Origin: Burkholderia oklahomensis C6786
GTDB lineage: Bacteria > Pseudomonadota > Gammaproteobacteria > Burkholderiales > Burkholderiaceae
Direction: 5' to 3'
Assembly: GCF_000959365.1 (NCBI RefSeq)
Contig: NZ_CP009555.1
Coordinates: 620,001 to 684,000, forward strand
Length of the DNA stretch: 64,000 nt
The notes under the pieces: model-generated
What the model saw: the letters and a program-made list of their open reading frames with translations, nothing else
Databases searched by the model: none
Told to the model about the DNA's origin: nothing
Translations under genes and position numbers: made by a program
In this document: piece after piece, positions 49,959 through 57,800 of the stretch
Layout: every line of letters starts with the position of its first letter
Position numbering within the stretch: the first letter of the stretch is position 1

Positions 49959-51413
49959 TCAGCCATGACTGGCCGTGTCGAACGATACCGTGGGGACCCG
50001 CGAGCTAATCAGGAGCCCGGCCACTGAAGCCATGCACACCGCAGCGAGTCCAAAGCGAATCGCATGCGGCAAGCTGCCCTGCGCGGCCGCTCCAATTCCA
50101 TTCAGCGTCGACACCCCGCTCGACGTGACGGCCGGATGATGCAACGAGATCAACCCGCCGGTCACGGCGACACCGATCAATCCACCAACCGTTCGCAGCG
50201 CTTGGAGCGAGGCGGTCGCAACGCCAACCAGCGTCGGGCCGGCCAGTTGCTGACCAATGATGGTCAAGCCCGGCAACGTAAAACCAAAGGCGATACCAAG
50301 CAACGCGATCATGGTGGTCATCATTCCGGTCGACATCGCCGGGAAACCTGCCACGACAGCCAAGTTCGCCACCGCTAGGATAAAGAAGCCGATTTTGAGT
50401 ACCGTTTTCGGGTCTCGCATGCGGGCGATGATCCTGCCGTTGAGGATGCTGCCGAGCGGCATGAAGATAGCGAACGGCGTAAGCACTGCGCCTGCGGCTT
50501 GGGGCGAGAGTCCCAGTCCGCTCTGCAACAGTAATGGCAGATAAAAGAGCAGCGAAAACAACGCGAAGCCGCCCAACCAGGACAACATCAACAGCACCGC
50601 CAGGCCGTTGGCCTGGAATACCGCGACCGGCAGAACAGGATACGTTGACGCCAGTTCCCATCGCAAGAGGATCCAGGCCAATGCCACACACGTCGCCAAT
50701 ATGGCGGCGGCCCAGACATCGCTGCCGTGCGTCGCGATTCGATCGATTGCCAGAAGCAGCCCGGCACACACAATACCGGCCAGCACGATGCCAGGCCAGT
50801 CGAAACGCTCCAGCATCCTAGGAAATGACTTGGACCGCCTCGGCAGATGGCGATGAGTCAGCCACAACGCGACCAGACCAAACGGAAGATTGATGAAGAA
50901 CACAGCCCGCCATCCATACGATTGCGTCAGAAACCCGCCAAGAAACGGGCCGACCGCAGTGGCCGTCGCATATATCGCATTCACGAGGATCTGCCATTTC
51001 AAGCGCTCTCTTGCATCGGGAAACAGATCGGCGATCACTGCAAACGCGCTGCTCAGCAGCATGCCTTCACCAACGCCTTGCAAGAAACGCATGATCGCCA
51101 GCATGCCAATGCTATTCGCCACGCCGCACAGCGCGGAACTTAACGTGAACCATCCAATCGCCACCACCACGATCAGATGCCGCCCAACTTGATCGCCCAC
51201 ACGGCCGAAACCCAACAACGCGATTACGGAAGCCAGCAGATACGCAGTTCCGATCCATGAATACCATCGCAGTCCGCCGAGTTCCCGACTGATCGCCGGC
51301 AACGCCGTCACAACCACGGTCTGATCCACGGCAATCAACATGATGGCAAGCGAGATTCCGAACATCGCGGCCAACTGATCCGGCACGCGAACGGTCACGT
51401 GTCTTCCGACCAT
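49959..51413 (-). CDS. MFS exporter, DHA2 (14-helix) type
   Basis: A 484-residue inner-membrane drug:proton antiporter. Motif C-like and motif A segments are visible (AVDQTVVVTALPAISRELGG, GRVGDQVGRHLIVVVAIG, FLQGVGEGMLLSSAFAVIADLF, and AVGPFLGGFLTQSYGWRAVFFINLPFG). The length and YGWRAVFFINLP place it with EmrB/QacA-like exporters. It is the last gene of the island operon and its start overlaps the enolpyruvyl transferase by 19 bp, so it probably exports the pathway product or gives self-resistance. GC is lower than in the flanking cobalamin genes. Confidence 0.9.
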   Translation of the reverse strand: MVGRHVTVRVPDQLAAMFGISLAIMLIAVDQTVVVTALPAISRELGGLRWYSWIGTAYLLASVIALLGFGRVGDQVGRHLIVVVAIGWFTLSSALCGVANSIGMLAIMRFLQGVGEGMLLSSAFAVIADLFPDARERLKWQILVNAIYATATAVGPFLGGFLTQSYGWRAVFFINLPFGLVALWLTHRHLPRRSKSFPRMLERFDWPGIVLAGIVCAGLLLAIDRIATHGSDVWAAAILATCVALAWILLRWELASTYPVLPVAVFQANGLAVLLMLSWLGGFALFSLLFYLPLLLQSGLGLSPQAAGAVLTPFAIFMPLGSILNGRIIARMRDPKTVLKIGFFILAVANLAVVAGFPAMSTGMMTTMIALLGIAFGFTLPGLTIIGQQLAGPTLVGVATASLQALRTVGGLIGVAVTGGLISLHHPAVTSSGVSTLNGIGAAAQGSLPHAIRFGLAAVCMASVAGLLISSRVPTVSFDTASHG

Positions 51414-52699
51414 TCAATGTTCGCGCCTAGCGCTCGCAAGTTCGTGATGAAATTCGGATGCGCACGCTTGATCGGCTGCGCGTTCCGGATCCGCGACGGC
51501 CCATCGATGCTAATCGCGACCATCAGTAGTGCAATCGCCACGCGGATGATGTACGGACTTTCCACAGTGGACGGGTTTAACGCCTGTCCGCCGAAGATCA
51601 ACACTCGATGAGGGTCCGCCTGAAAGGAGTGTGCGCCGAAACGGGAAAGTTCCGTCACCCAATTTAGCGCGCCTTCGTAGACCTTATTCCACAGCAGGAT
51701 TTTGCCCTCGGCTCGCGTGCATAGCGCAGCGAAGATTGGTAGAAGATCGACCGGGAAGTAAGGCCACGGAGCAGCCTCGATCTTGGGTAAGATGTTCGGG
51801 GTAAACGGCTGCTTCACCACGAGCGGCCCCCGCCGCTCGGCGACGCTCCAACCATCGTTATGGCTAATGGCCACGCTCAAGCGATCGAACGTCCTGTCTA
51901 TCAGCGGAAAATGCTGTGGCGCAGTATTTCTGATCCTGATTTGACCATCGGTAATCGCGCTCAACGCCAAAAACGTTGCGACCTCGTGATGATCTTCCGT
52001 GAATTCGAAGCGCACCGGCTCGCCCAACAGTTCGCCGCCGATCGTCAAGGTCGAGGTGCCGATACCGCCGACGCGAATGCCCATCGTCCCCATGAACTGA
52101 CAGAATTCCTGAACATGGGGTTCGGTAGCTGCGTTGATCAAGCAGGATACGCCGGACGCAAGAGCTGCACGAAGAATGAAGTTCTCTGTCGTCGTCACTG
52201 ACGCGTAATCAAGCCAATGCACCACCGCGTCACACTTCGCTCCCCCGCGAACCTCGATTGAAGAATCTACGTCGCGCGTGATCTGGAAGTCAAACAACTT
52301 GAATACATCGATATGTGGATCGATCTCTCGTGCGCCAAGCGTGCATCCCTTCGTGTCACCACTCAGCCGCGCCATGCCGAAACGCGCGATCAGCGGCGGA
52401 ATCAGCATCACGGACGATCGCATATCCTCCGGCAGCGTATGGCTGGCCGGGTCGAATGCGATATCGCGATGATGCAACCGCAATGTGCCGGATGTCGAGT
52501 CAAATTCCACCTCGCTGCCGAGCTGGTCGAATATCCGAATCATCTTTTGGACATCGGTGATATCGGGGACGTGCCGCAACAGCACCGGTTGTTCGGTCAG
52601 AAGGGTCGCACAGAGAATTGGGAGGACCGCATTCTTGTTCGCCGAGGGGCGGACGACCCCGCGAAGCGGCACCCCACCGTGAACCAATAGATCCGCCAT
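51395..52699 (-). CDS. Divergent MurA-like enolpyruvyl transferase
   Basis: A 434-residue EPSP synthase/MurA-fold protein. PEP-handling residues of MurA are kept: Lys22-Asn23 (ANKNAVLPIL), Arg94, the loop Cys119 (KGCTLGAREID, equivalent to fosfomycin-target Cys115), Arg124, Asp318 (YFPVDL) and Arg422 (LRALGANIEW). The region matching ATDLRASASLV of MurA, with its conserved Asp and Arg, is changed to ESPYIIRVAIALL, and the UDP-GlcNAc-side loops also differ. So PEP is probably still used but the acceptor may not be UDP-GlcNAc. Alternatives are a spare MurA for self-resistance or an enolpyruvyl nucleotide synthase as in nikkomycin pathways. Start at 52699 follows GGAAAGG. Confidence 0.85.
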   Translation of the reverse strand: MADLLVHGGVPLRGVVRPSANKNAVLPILCATLLTEQPVLLRHVPDITDVQKMIRIFDQLGSEVEFDSTSGTLRLHHRDIAFDPASHTLPEDMRSSVMLIPPLIARFGMARLSGDTKGCTLGAREIDPHIDVFKLFDFQITRDVDSSIEVRGGAKCDAVVHWLDYASVTTTENFILRAALASGVSCLINAATEPHVQEFCQFMGTMGIRVGGIGTSTLTIGGELLGEPVRFEFTEDHHEVATFLALSAITDGQIRIRNTAPQHFPLIDRTFDRLSVAISHNDGWSVAERRGPLVVKQPFTPNILPKIEAAPWPYFPVDLLPIFAALCTRAEGKILLWNKVYEGALNWVTELSRFGAHSFQADPHRVLIFGGQALNPSTVESPYIIRVAIALLMVAISIDGPSRIRNAQPIKRAHPNFITNLRALGANIEWSEDT

Positions 52700-52762
52700 C
52701 ACAACACCTTTCCATTCGAATAATTGCATTAAGGCATGCGAGCCTAAACCGGATTGTCTCCA

Positions 52763-53617
52763 TCAGAGGCAAAGCACATGCAACGCGGCCGCATCGTCGT
52801 GTGGTTTCATGCCATCCGGCACATGTTGCCGCTCATATCCTCTCAACCGGGCGAACAGCGCGCCCAGCCCCTCGGCGGCGAGAAACTTCATCACATCGCC
52901 GTGCCCCATCAGACCGTAATGCTCCCACGCACGCGATATGCCGTCGGTGCCGATCAGCATGTGGCAGGGCGTAACGATGGATTGACGCAGGTGCGTGGCA
53001 TTCGCCGCGCTGTCGGGATTAAGCGTCAGCGCCGTCGTGCCCTGATTGTGCTGTTGCCTGATCCGTCTCTGACGCAACGCATGCAACTTTTCGCCGGAAA
53101 AACCCGAGCACGGCTGCCACATGGCCCGCGGTTCGATCGACGACCATGAACGATCACCAGGAATCAGCCCCCTCCGCTCATGCTGCGCGAACATCGCAAA
53201 ACAATCCGCGTAGTGATAGACGTCCACCGCAACGTGATCTCGCATGTGACGCACCTCGGCAATTGTGCACGCCGCAACCGGATAGGCCCACAGCGGCGTA
53301 CTCGGTGCCAGCGATACGTACTGGCGCCGAAGATCATTGAGCGCCAAACGCAGCCGGCCAGTATCGAAATCGCGTCGACGCAAGTCATTCGCTAGAAAAT
53401 CGGAAAGCGCGGCCGCGAACCAATGCGCATCCGAGAAGTCATCGAACGTAGTGAACGGACATTCCGTCAGATGCGATCCGCCATCGATCGCCCATGCCTT
53501 GAAGCTCGATCCGCACTGCACATAGCCGACGACATCTTCCGATGGCAGGCATGACGCCGGGTCTGACTGCTGCGAAAGGATCCGGAACATGTCGCGCAGG
53601 GTGTCTCCGCTTGCCAT
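52763..53617 (-). CDS. PP2C-like phosphatase-family protein (tentative)
   Basis: A 284-residue soluble protein. Its layout recalls PP2C/PPM phosphatases: an early WAIDGGSHLTE with Asp45-Gly46, a helix after it (HWFAAALSDFLAND), a strand pair around YPVAACTIAEV and DHVAVDVYHYADCF, MLIGTDGISRAWEHYGL with Asp225, and a late KPHDDAAAL with Asp274-Asp275. These would be the metal aspartates. The match is by pattern only. The start at 53617 is chosen because its ATG shares a base with the NUDIX stop (TGATG); the frame is open to 53695. It could dephosphorylate a pathway intermediate or a regulator; neither is shown. Confidence 0.6.
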   Translation of the reverse strand: MASGDTLRDMFRILSQQSDPASCLPSEDVVGYVQCGSSFKAWAIDGGSHLTECPFTTFDDFSDAHWFAAALSDFLANDLRRRDFDTGRLRLALNDLRRQYVSLAPSTPLWAYPVAACTIAEVRHMRDHVAVDVYHYADCFAMFAQHERRGLIPGDRSWSSIEPRAMWQPCSGFSGEKLHALRQRRIRQQHNQGTTALTLNPDSAANATHLRQSIVTPCHMLIGTDGISRAWEHYGLMGHGDVMKFLAAEGLGALFARLRGYERQHVPDGMKPHDDAAALHVLCL

Positions 53618-53988
53618 CAAGACAGGCCGGTCAGGCAAAGGGTCCAGTAGAACAACGGGAGATTCGTCGGACGGGGTTTCTGGAGGTCGATCCATGCGGC
53701 TCCGTCATGCTCATCGCTAAGCAAGACATCACGATCACCGAATTCGCATCCAAAACATACGACTAATACAAATTTTCCCGGAATCACTTCGAACGATCCG
53801 CTGCCGATATAATGTGAATTCGATACGGAAAACGCGCATTCCTCACGAACCTCACGCATCAATGCATCTTCGAGCGACTCGCCGATTTCCGGACGTCCGC
53901 CGGGAAGCTCCCACTCTCCACGAGGGTTTCGCAAGAACAGGACCGACTGCCCCCTGAAAATGATTGCTTTGACACTGATTGGAATCAT
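53617..53988 (-). CDS. NUDIX hydrolase
   Basis: A 123-residue cytoplasmic NUDIX protein with a full NUDIX box at residues 31-53: Gly31, Glu37, then REVREE (45-50), which bind the metal and activate water. It would hydrolyse a nucleoside diphosphate linked to another moiety, or a related pyrophosphate. Specificity cannot be read. Second gene of the island operon, 47 bp after the dioxygenase, and coupled by a one-base overlap to the PP2C-like gene. Confidence 0.88.
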   Translation of the reverse strand: MIPISVKAIIFRGQSVLFLRNPRGEWELPGGRPEIGESLEDALMREVREECAFSVSNSHYIGSGSFEVIPGKFVLVVCFGCEFGDRDVLLSDEHDGAAWIDLQKPRPTNLPLFYWTLCLTGLS

Positions 53989-54035
53989 ATATAAAAACCC
54001 TATCTTTCAAAGCCGCACGCCCCTACTCAACGCGC

Positions 54036-54809
54036 TCATAAAGGCAACTTGCCTCGCGCGTATGCTGGCTCCGTTACCAGGCGTCTTTGCCGCTCCGTCA
54101 ACTTGTCCCGATCGATACATTGCACCGACGCTCTCGAATGATTCGGAGTTGGCGGCAACGATGCTAAATCGACGTGCTCCGCAGGCCTTCTGTAATAGGA
54201 ATACGAGTTAGTGTAGCGAGCAAATATAGCTCGACGCGACTCTCCACTTTCAACATGAAATGTTCCGTGAACCAGCGCCTCCGAGAATACCAGCGCATCG
54301 CCCTTCTCAAGAAATATATGCTTAATCAACGGATTGAAGTTTGGATTGCGATACTCATCGGGAACCACGAAATTTGCCCGATGCGATGCGGGAATGCAGC
54401 AGAAGTGACTGACATTAGAGTCCATATCGGATAGCGCATACAGAACACCCGTCAATCCATTGAATATCTTGTTGTTTTTCACAAAATAAAACACCCCCTC
54501 CTCAAACATATCCGATTGATGATGCATTCTTCCACCAGCGCTAACAAAATTCTCATCCGCGCAAAAAATATGATCCAAGCGAAATCTTGAAGAGAACAAG
54601 CGATCGAGAATGAGGTAAACCGGCTCAATATCTACCATTGCCCGCCAATTCCGAGACCAATTTAAATTCACATCATGCAAATAATGGCCTAAAAGATTTT
54701 CTTGCCAGAAGTCATTGATCTCGGTAATCAATCTCGAGTCCAGCGCATTTTTGACGACAACGTAACCATTAACATCAAATTCATAGATGGATTTTTGAAT
54801 ATCATCCAT
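54036..54809 (-). CDS. Phytanoyl-CoA dioxygenase (PhyH)-like protein
   Basis: A 257-residue protein with the layout of Fe(II)/2-oxoglutarate dioxygenases of the PhyH family. YEFDVNGYVVVKNALD is the typical start. IPASHR (139-144), LEKGDALVF, a distal His181 in EALVHGTFH and Arg192/193 in ESRRAIFARY (2-oxoglutarate binding) follow. The first metal motif is not a clean HxD: RMHHQSD has His96, His97 and Asp100. It would hydroxylate or oxidatively trim a small molecule. It heads the island operon with GAGGG before its ATG and is the most AT-rich gene in the window. Confidence 0.8.
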   Translation of the reverse strand: MDDIQKSIYEFDVNGYVVVKNALDSRLITEINDFWQENLLGHYLHDVNLNWSRNWRAMVDIEPVYLILDRLFSSRFRLDHIFCADENFVSAGGRMHHQSDMFEEGVFYFVKNNKIFNGLTGVLYALSDMDSNVSHFCCIPASHRANFVVPDEYRNPNFNPLIKHIFLEKGDALVFSEALVHGTFHVESGESRRAIFARYTNSYSYYRRPAEHVDLASLPPTPNHSRASVQCIDRDKLTERQRRLVTEPAYARGKLPL

Positions 54810-55135
54810 GGCGGCCCTCGTTAAAATATTTTCATTTCCTCTCAGAAGTTATTCTTATTTCAACACCACTCAAGGATACAACTCATGCGCGACATTCCTC
54901 GCCGCAATCTCACACAAACCATCCATCACCCAAGCTTTGCGGTTGAACGACAAGCCGCCCTCAGAACAGTAGATGATTTTCACCCGCATCTCAAACGAAA
55001 TAATCCATTTCGAATATCACAATAATCAAAGGCGATTTCATGCTTCATAACTGGGGACGCATGAGGAGGCGAGTTTCGTTTGCGGGGGGCTCCATTCACA
55101 TTTAAAATTTGCGTTCACATCCTGTTTTTTTGCGT
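54810..55135. other. AT-rich upstream region of the island operon
   Basis: About 325 bp, strongly AT-rich (TTAAAATATTTTCATTTCC near 54830). It must hold the promoter of the minus-strand operon. No gene was recognised. Confidence 0.5.
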
Positions 55136-55453
55136 ATGCGGGACAGAACGATTCGAACGCTGCCGAGAGACGATGTATGGAAGAAGGTCGAAGCAACCTT
55201 GCCTGACAAGGAAGGCGATCAAGGGCGGCAGGCCGCCAGCGATCTCCGGTTTCTCGAGGCGATGCGTTGAGCCCGCAGCGTGATCGAGCGCTTCCACAGC
55301 CGTATCGAGCACTTTCATCGAGTCTCCACTCGTTACGACAAGCTCACGGACAGCTACGTGGTGTACGCATCCCTTGTCCGCGCGTTTGGGCCGTTCATGA
55401 AAATGCGAATAGCGTCTCCTCACGTCCACGCTGCGCCGCTCCGCTCCCTCTGA
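55136..55453 (+). pseudogene. IS5-family transposase remnant with internal deletion
   Basis: In one frame there is an N-terminal piece of 44 codons (from ATG 55136; RTLPRDDVWKKVEATLPDK...GRQAASDLRFLEAMR), a TGA stop at 55268-55270, then directly a C-terminal piece (RSVIERFHSRIEHFHRVSTRYDKL...). These match the two ends of IS402-group transposases of about 250 residues, so the catalytic middle (DDE) is deleted. Expressed function is lost. No terminal inverted repeats could be assigned. Confidence 0.75.
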
Positions 55454-55505
55454 CCAAGGTCGGCAAGCATAATCCCAAGCTTCCCGATCTTCATACCGTT
55501 CGCAA

Positions 55506-56348
55506 ATGACCGAATTCGAAAGCAAGTTGATTCTAAATATCGCGTCGGCCGTGTTCTCCTTCATTCTCATAGAGTCCAGGAACTACTTGACCAAATGGAG
55601 AACCAACGGCGCGCCAAAGCGCGCCCAGTACAGCGTGTGGAAGCCGAACATCAAACCGCAAAAATCGACCGCGCACGCATGGCTTCGATCTCGATGGAAA
55701 AAAGCGTCAAAAAAATCGGCGGAAGGCATCGAAGCCAACCAAGCAAAAATATTCTTCTGGAATAGCGGCCAGCAACCGATTCTCGCAGAGGATCTGTCCA
55801 GAAAGAAGCCGCTCATCGTTCAGTTGATCCCGTCCGCGCCGATCACCGATATCGAGATCGCCGAGAGCCTCAATGCGATCGGTGTCAAACTGACGAACGA
55901 CCGATTTTTCAACCGGGACAAAAGCAAAAAAATCATCACGTTCGACAGAATCGATCCCGGCCACGGCTTTGTCGTCAGCTTGAAATTCGAAGAAGGCCAC
56001 AACCCGATTCCTCGCATTCTAGGTCCCATTCTCGGCACGGCCGGCGCGGAATATGCGGGCCCGATATGGGCGGTCGACCTCGTCGACGACGACAAGATTG
56101 GCCGGCAAAGATCGCGCGCCCGTCTGGCGCGTTGGATAAGCGGCGTATCGTGCATCGTGGGCATCGGCGGGCAGTTCACGCCCATTCAAGGGCAGGCCCC
56201 GCTGGTCGCGCACAGCGCGCTGTATTGGATGTTCTTTGCCATGTTTGCGATTTCATGGGCGGCATTTCTCATGAGCAACGACGTCTGCCAGCAATTCAGC
56301 AAGCGCATGCCGCCTTCGCTGCACTACTGGAACGAAGACAAGGCTTAG
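55506..56348 (+). CDS. Unrecognised membrane protein with beta-rich middle domain
   Basis: A 280-residue protein I do not recognise as a named family. One N-terminal membrane helix (about 8-24) is followed by a basic stretch, then a domain at about 80-163 (IFFWNSGQQPILAEDLSRKKPLIVQLI ... IITFDRIDPGHGFVVSLKFEE, quoted in part). Two more helices follow (about 210-223 and 236-256) and a short tail. The NSGxxPI...D pattern with a final DPGxG turn resembles beta-sandwich domains in hypothetical membrane proteins of accessory regions. It lies just downstream of the transposase remnant. No function is proposed. Confidence 0.7.
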   Translation: MTEFESKLILNIASAVFSFILIESRNYLTKWRTNGAPKRAQYSVWKPNIKPQKSTAHAWLRSRWKKASKKSAEGIEANQAKIFFWNSGQQPILAEDLSRKKPLIVQLIPSAPITDIEIAESLNAIGVKLTNDRFFNRDKSKKIITFDRIDPGHGFVVSLKFEEGHNPIPRILGPILGTAGAEYAGPIWAVDLVDDDKIGRQRSRARLARWISGVSCIVGIGGQFTPIQGQAPLVAHSALYWMFFAMFAISWAAFLMSNDVCQQFSKRMPPSLHYWNEDKA

Positions 56349-56466
56349 CCACGCCGCGATCGCCCAGCCGAGTCAAGACCGCCGCCGCCGTCGACGCAAC
56401 GCGCGACACTCGCCCTCGTCGACCAGCCTCAATCGTGAAACGACAGAACGTGCGGCCGCCTGCGCG

Positions 56467-57051
56467 TCATTCGTCCCAATGCACGAGCCGCCATGCGCCG
56501 ATGCCCTCATCGCGCCGCAACCACACGACGCCGCCCATCGCGACCGGCCGCGCGAGCATCGTTTCGAGCGATGCGTCGAGCGCCTGCGCCGCCAGCGCGC
56601 GCATCACGCCCGCATGCGTGACGACCCAGCTCGCGCGCTCCGAGGCAGCGAACGCCGCAAGCGCGGGCCGCACGCGCGCGACGAACTGCGCGGCGCTCTC
56701 CCCGCCGTGCTCGCGCGCATGCATCAGATCGGCGCTCCATCGATCGAGCGCGTCGCGGCCGATCTCATCCCAGCGTTTCATCTCCCACGCGCCGAAATCG
56801 ATCTCGCTCAAGCGCGGATCGATCTCGACCGGCGCGCGCGCGTCGTCGGCCAGCACGCGCGCGAGCTCGGCGCAGCGCGCGAGCGGGCTCGACCATACGC
56901 GCGACGCGCGCACGGCGCCGAGCGCGCGCAGCCGCCGCGCAATGCCGGCCGCGCCCGCCGCCGCGTCGGCCGCGAGCGGCACGTCGCTGCTGCCGTAGCA
57001 GACGCCCGCTTCGACGGCGACGGCCGGATGGCGAATCAGGACGAGATCCAT
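56467..57051 (-). CDS. cobC: Alpha-ribazole phosphatase (histidine phosphatase family)
   Basis: A 194-residue phosphoglycerate-mutase-like phosphatase. The catalytic His is in the N-terminal VLIRHPAV (RHG-like, here RHP). SSPLARCAELA, the Glu region LSEIDFGAWEMKRWDEI and the second His in WVVTHAGVMRAL follow. In this operon it would remove the 5'-phosphate of alpha-ribazole phosphate or adenosylcobalamin phosphate. It is the last gene of the btuB-led operon and overlaps cobS by 16 bp; start at 57051. Confidence 0.9.
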   Translation of the reverse strand: MDLVLIRHPAVAVEAGVCYGSSDVPLAADAAAGAAGIARRLRALGAVRASRVWSSPLARCAELARVLADDARAPVEIDPRLSEIDFGAWEMKRWDEIGRDALDRWSADLMHAREHGGESAAQFVARVRPALAAFAASERASWVVTHAGVMRALAAQALDASLETMLARPVAMGGVVWLRRDEGIGAWRLVHWDE

Positions 57052-57794
57052 CCGAGCATCGCCAGATAGATCGCGAGTTCGAATACCTGCTGCGCGAAGC
57101 CGAGACAATCGCCGGTGTAGCCGCCGATGCGCCTGTCGAGATAGCGCGCGATGCCCACGCGCAGCGCAAGCGTCACCGCGAGCGCGAGCGCGCCCGCGCG
57201 CCAGTCCGGCCAGAACAGCCACGGCAGGCCGAACGCGGCCGCGAACATCAACGCGCCCGCGCTCATTCGATGGGCGACCGGCTGCGCCTTGCCTTCGGCG
57301 CGCGCGTAGTCGAGCGTGACGAGCAGGCTCGCGGCAAGCGCGCGGCTCGCCGCATGTGCGGCGATCATCGTCCAGGCGGCGCGCATCGGCGGCATCGCGG
57401 CGAGCGTCTGCCACTTCAGCGCAAGCGCGACGACGAGCGCCGCCGCGCCGAACGTGCCGATCCGCGAATCGCGCATGATCCGCAGCACGTCGTCGCGCGC
57501 GTAGCCGCCGCCGAATGCGTCGCAGCTGTCGGCGAGGCCGTCCTCGTGCAGCGCGCCCGTCGCGACGAGCGTCGCCGCGATCGACAGCAGCGCCGCGACG
57601 CCCGTCGGCCACACGCGCGACGCGGCGAGATGCACCGCCGCCGCGAGCGCGCCGACGCACACGCCGACGAGCGGAAAATAGCGCGCCGCGTGCGCGAGAT
57701 CGACGGCCGCGCCGCTGATCGCGCGCGGCACCGGCACGCGCGTGAAGTACCCGAGCGCGACGACGAAGTAGCGCAGTTCGGCGAGCGGATTCAT
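57036..57794 (-). CDS. cobS: Cobalamin synthase (adenosylcobinamide-GDP ribazoletransferase)
   Basis: A 252-residue inner-membrane enzyme joining adenosylcobinamide-GDP to alpha-ribazole (phosphate). The signature ALHEDGLADSCDAFGGG (metal-binding Asp and Glu) and RDSRIGTFGAAALV are present, with several membrane helices. It lies 6 bp after cobT and overlaps cobC, within one operon. Confidence 0.96.
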   Translation of the reverse strand: MNPLAELRYFVVALGYFTRVPVPRAISGAAVDLAHAARYFPLVGVCVGALAAAVHLAASRVWPTGVAALLSIAATLVATGALHEDGLADSCDAFGGGYARDDVLRIMRDSRIGTFGAAALVVALALKWQTLAAMPPMRAAWTMIAAHAASRALAASLLVTLDYARAEGKAQPVAHRMSAGALMFAAAFGLPWLFWPDWRAGALALAVTLALRVGIARYLDRRIGGYTGDCLGFAQQVFELAIYLAMLGWISS

Positions 57795-57800
57795 CGCGCG

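Larger units (their letters stand above)
49959..56348. mobile_element. Accessory segment inserted in the cobalamin locus
   Basis: About 6.4 kb lies between the convergent ends of btuF and cobC, two genes that belong to the same pathway. The segment is more AT-rich than its surroundings: a hand count of 54541-54600 gives 22 G+C of 60, against 43 of 60 for 58261-58320. It holds a five-gene operon, a broken IS5-type transposase and an unrecognised membrane protein, none linked to B12. Horizontal gain is inferred. No integrase or flanking direct repeat was found, so the exact ends are unknown. Confidence 0.7.

Noticed and set aside
51395..52699. Fosfomycin-resistant MurA (Cys to Asp type)
   Set aside because: The loop residue is Cys119, the sensitive form.
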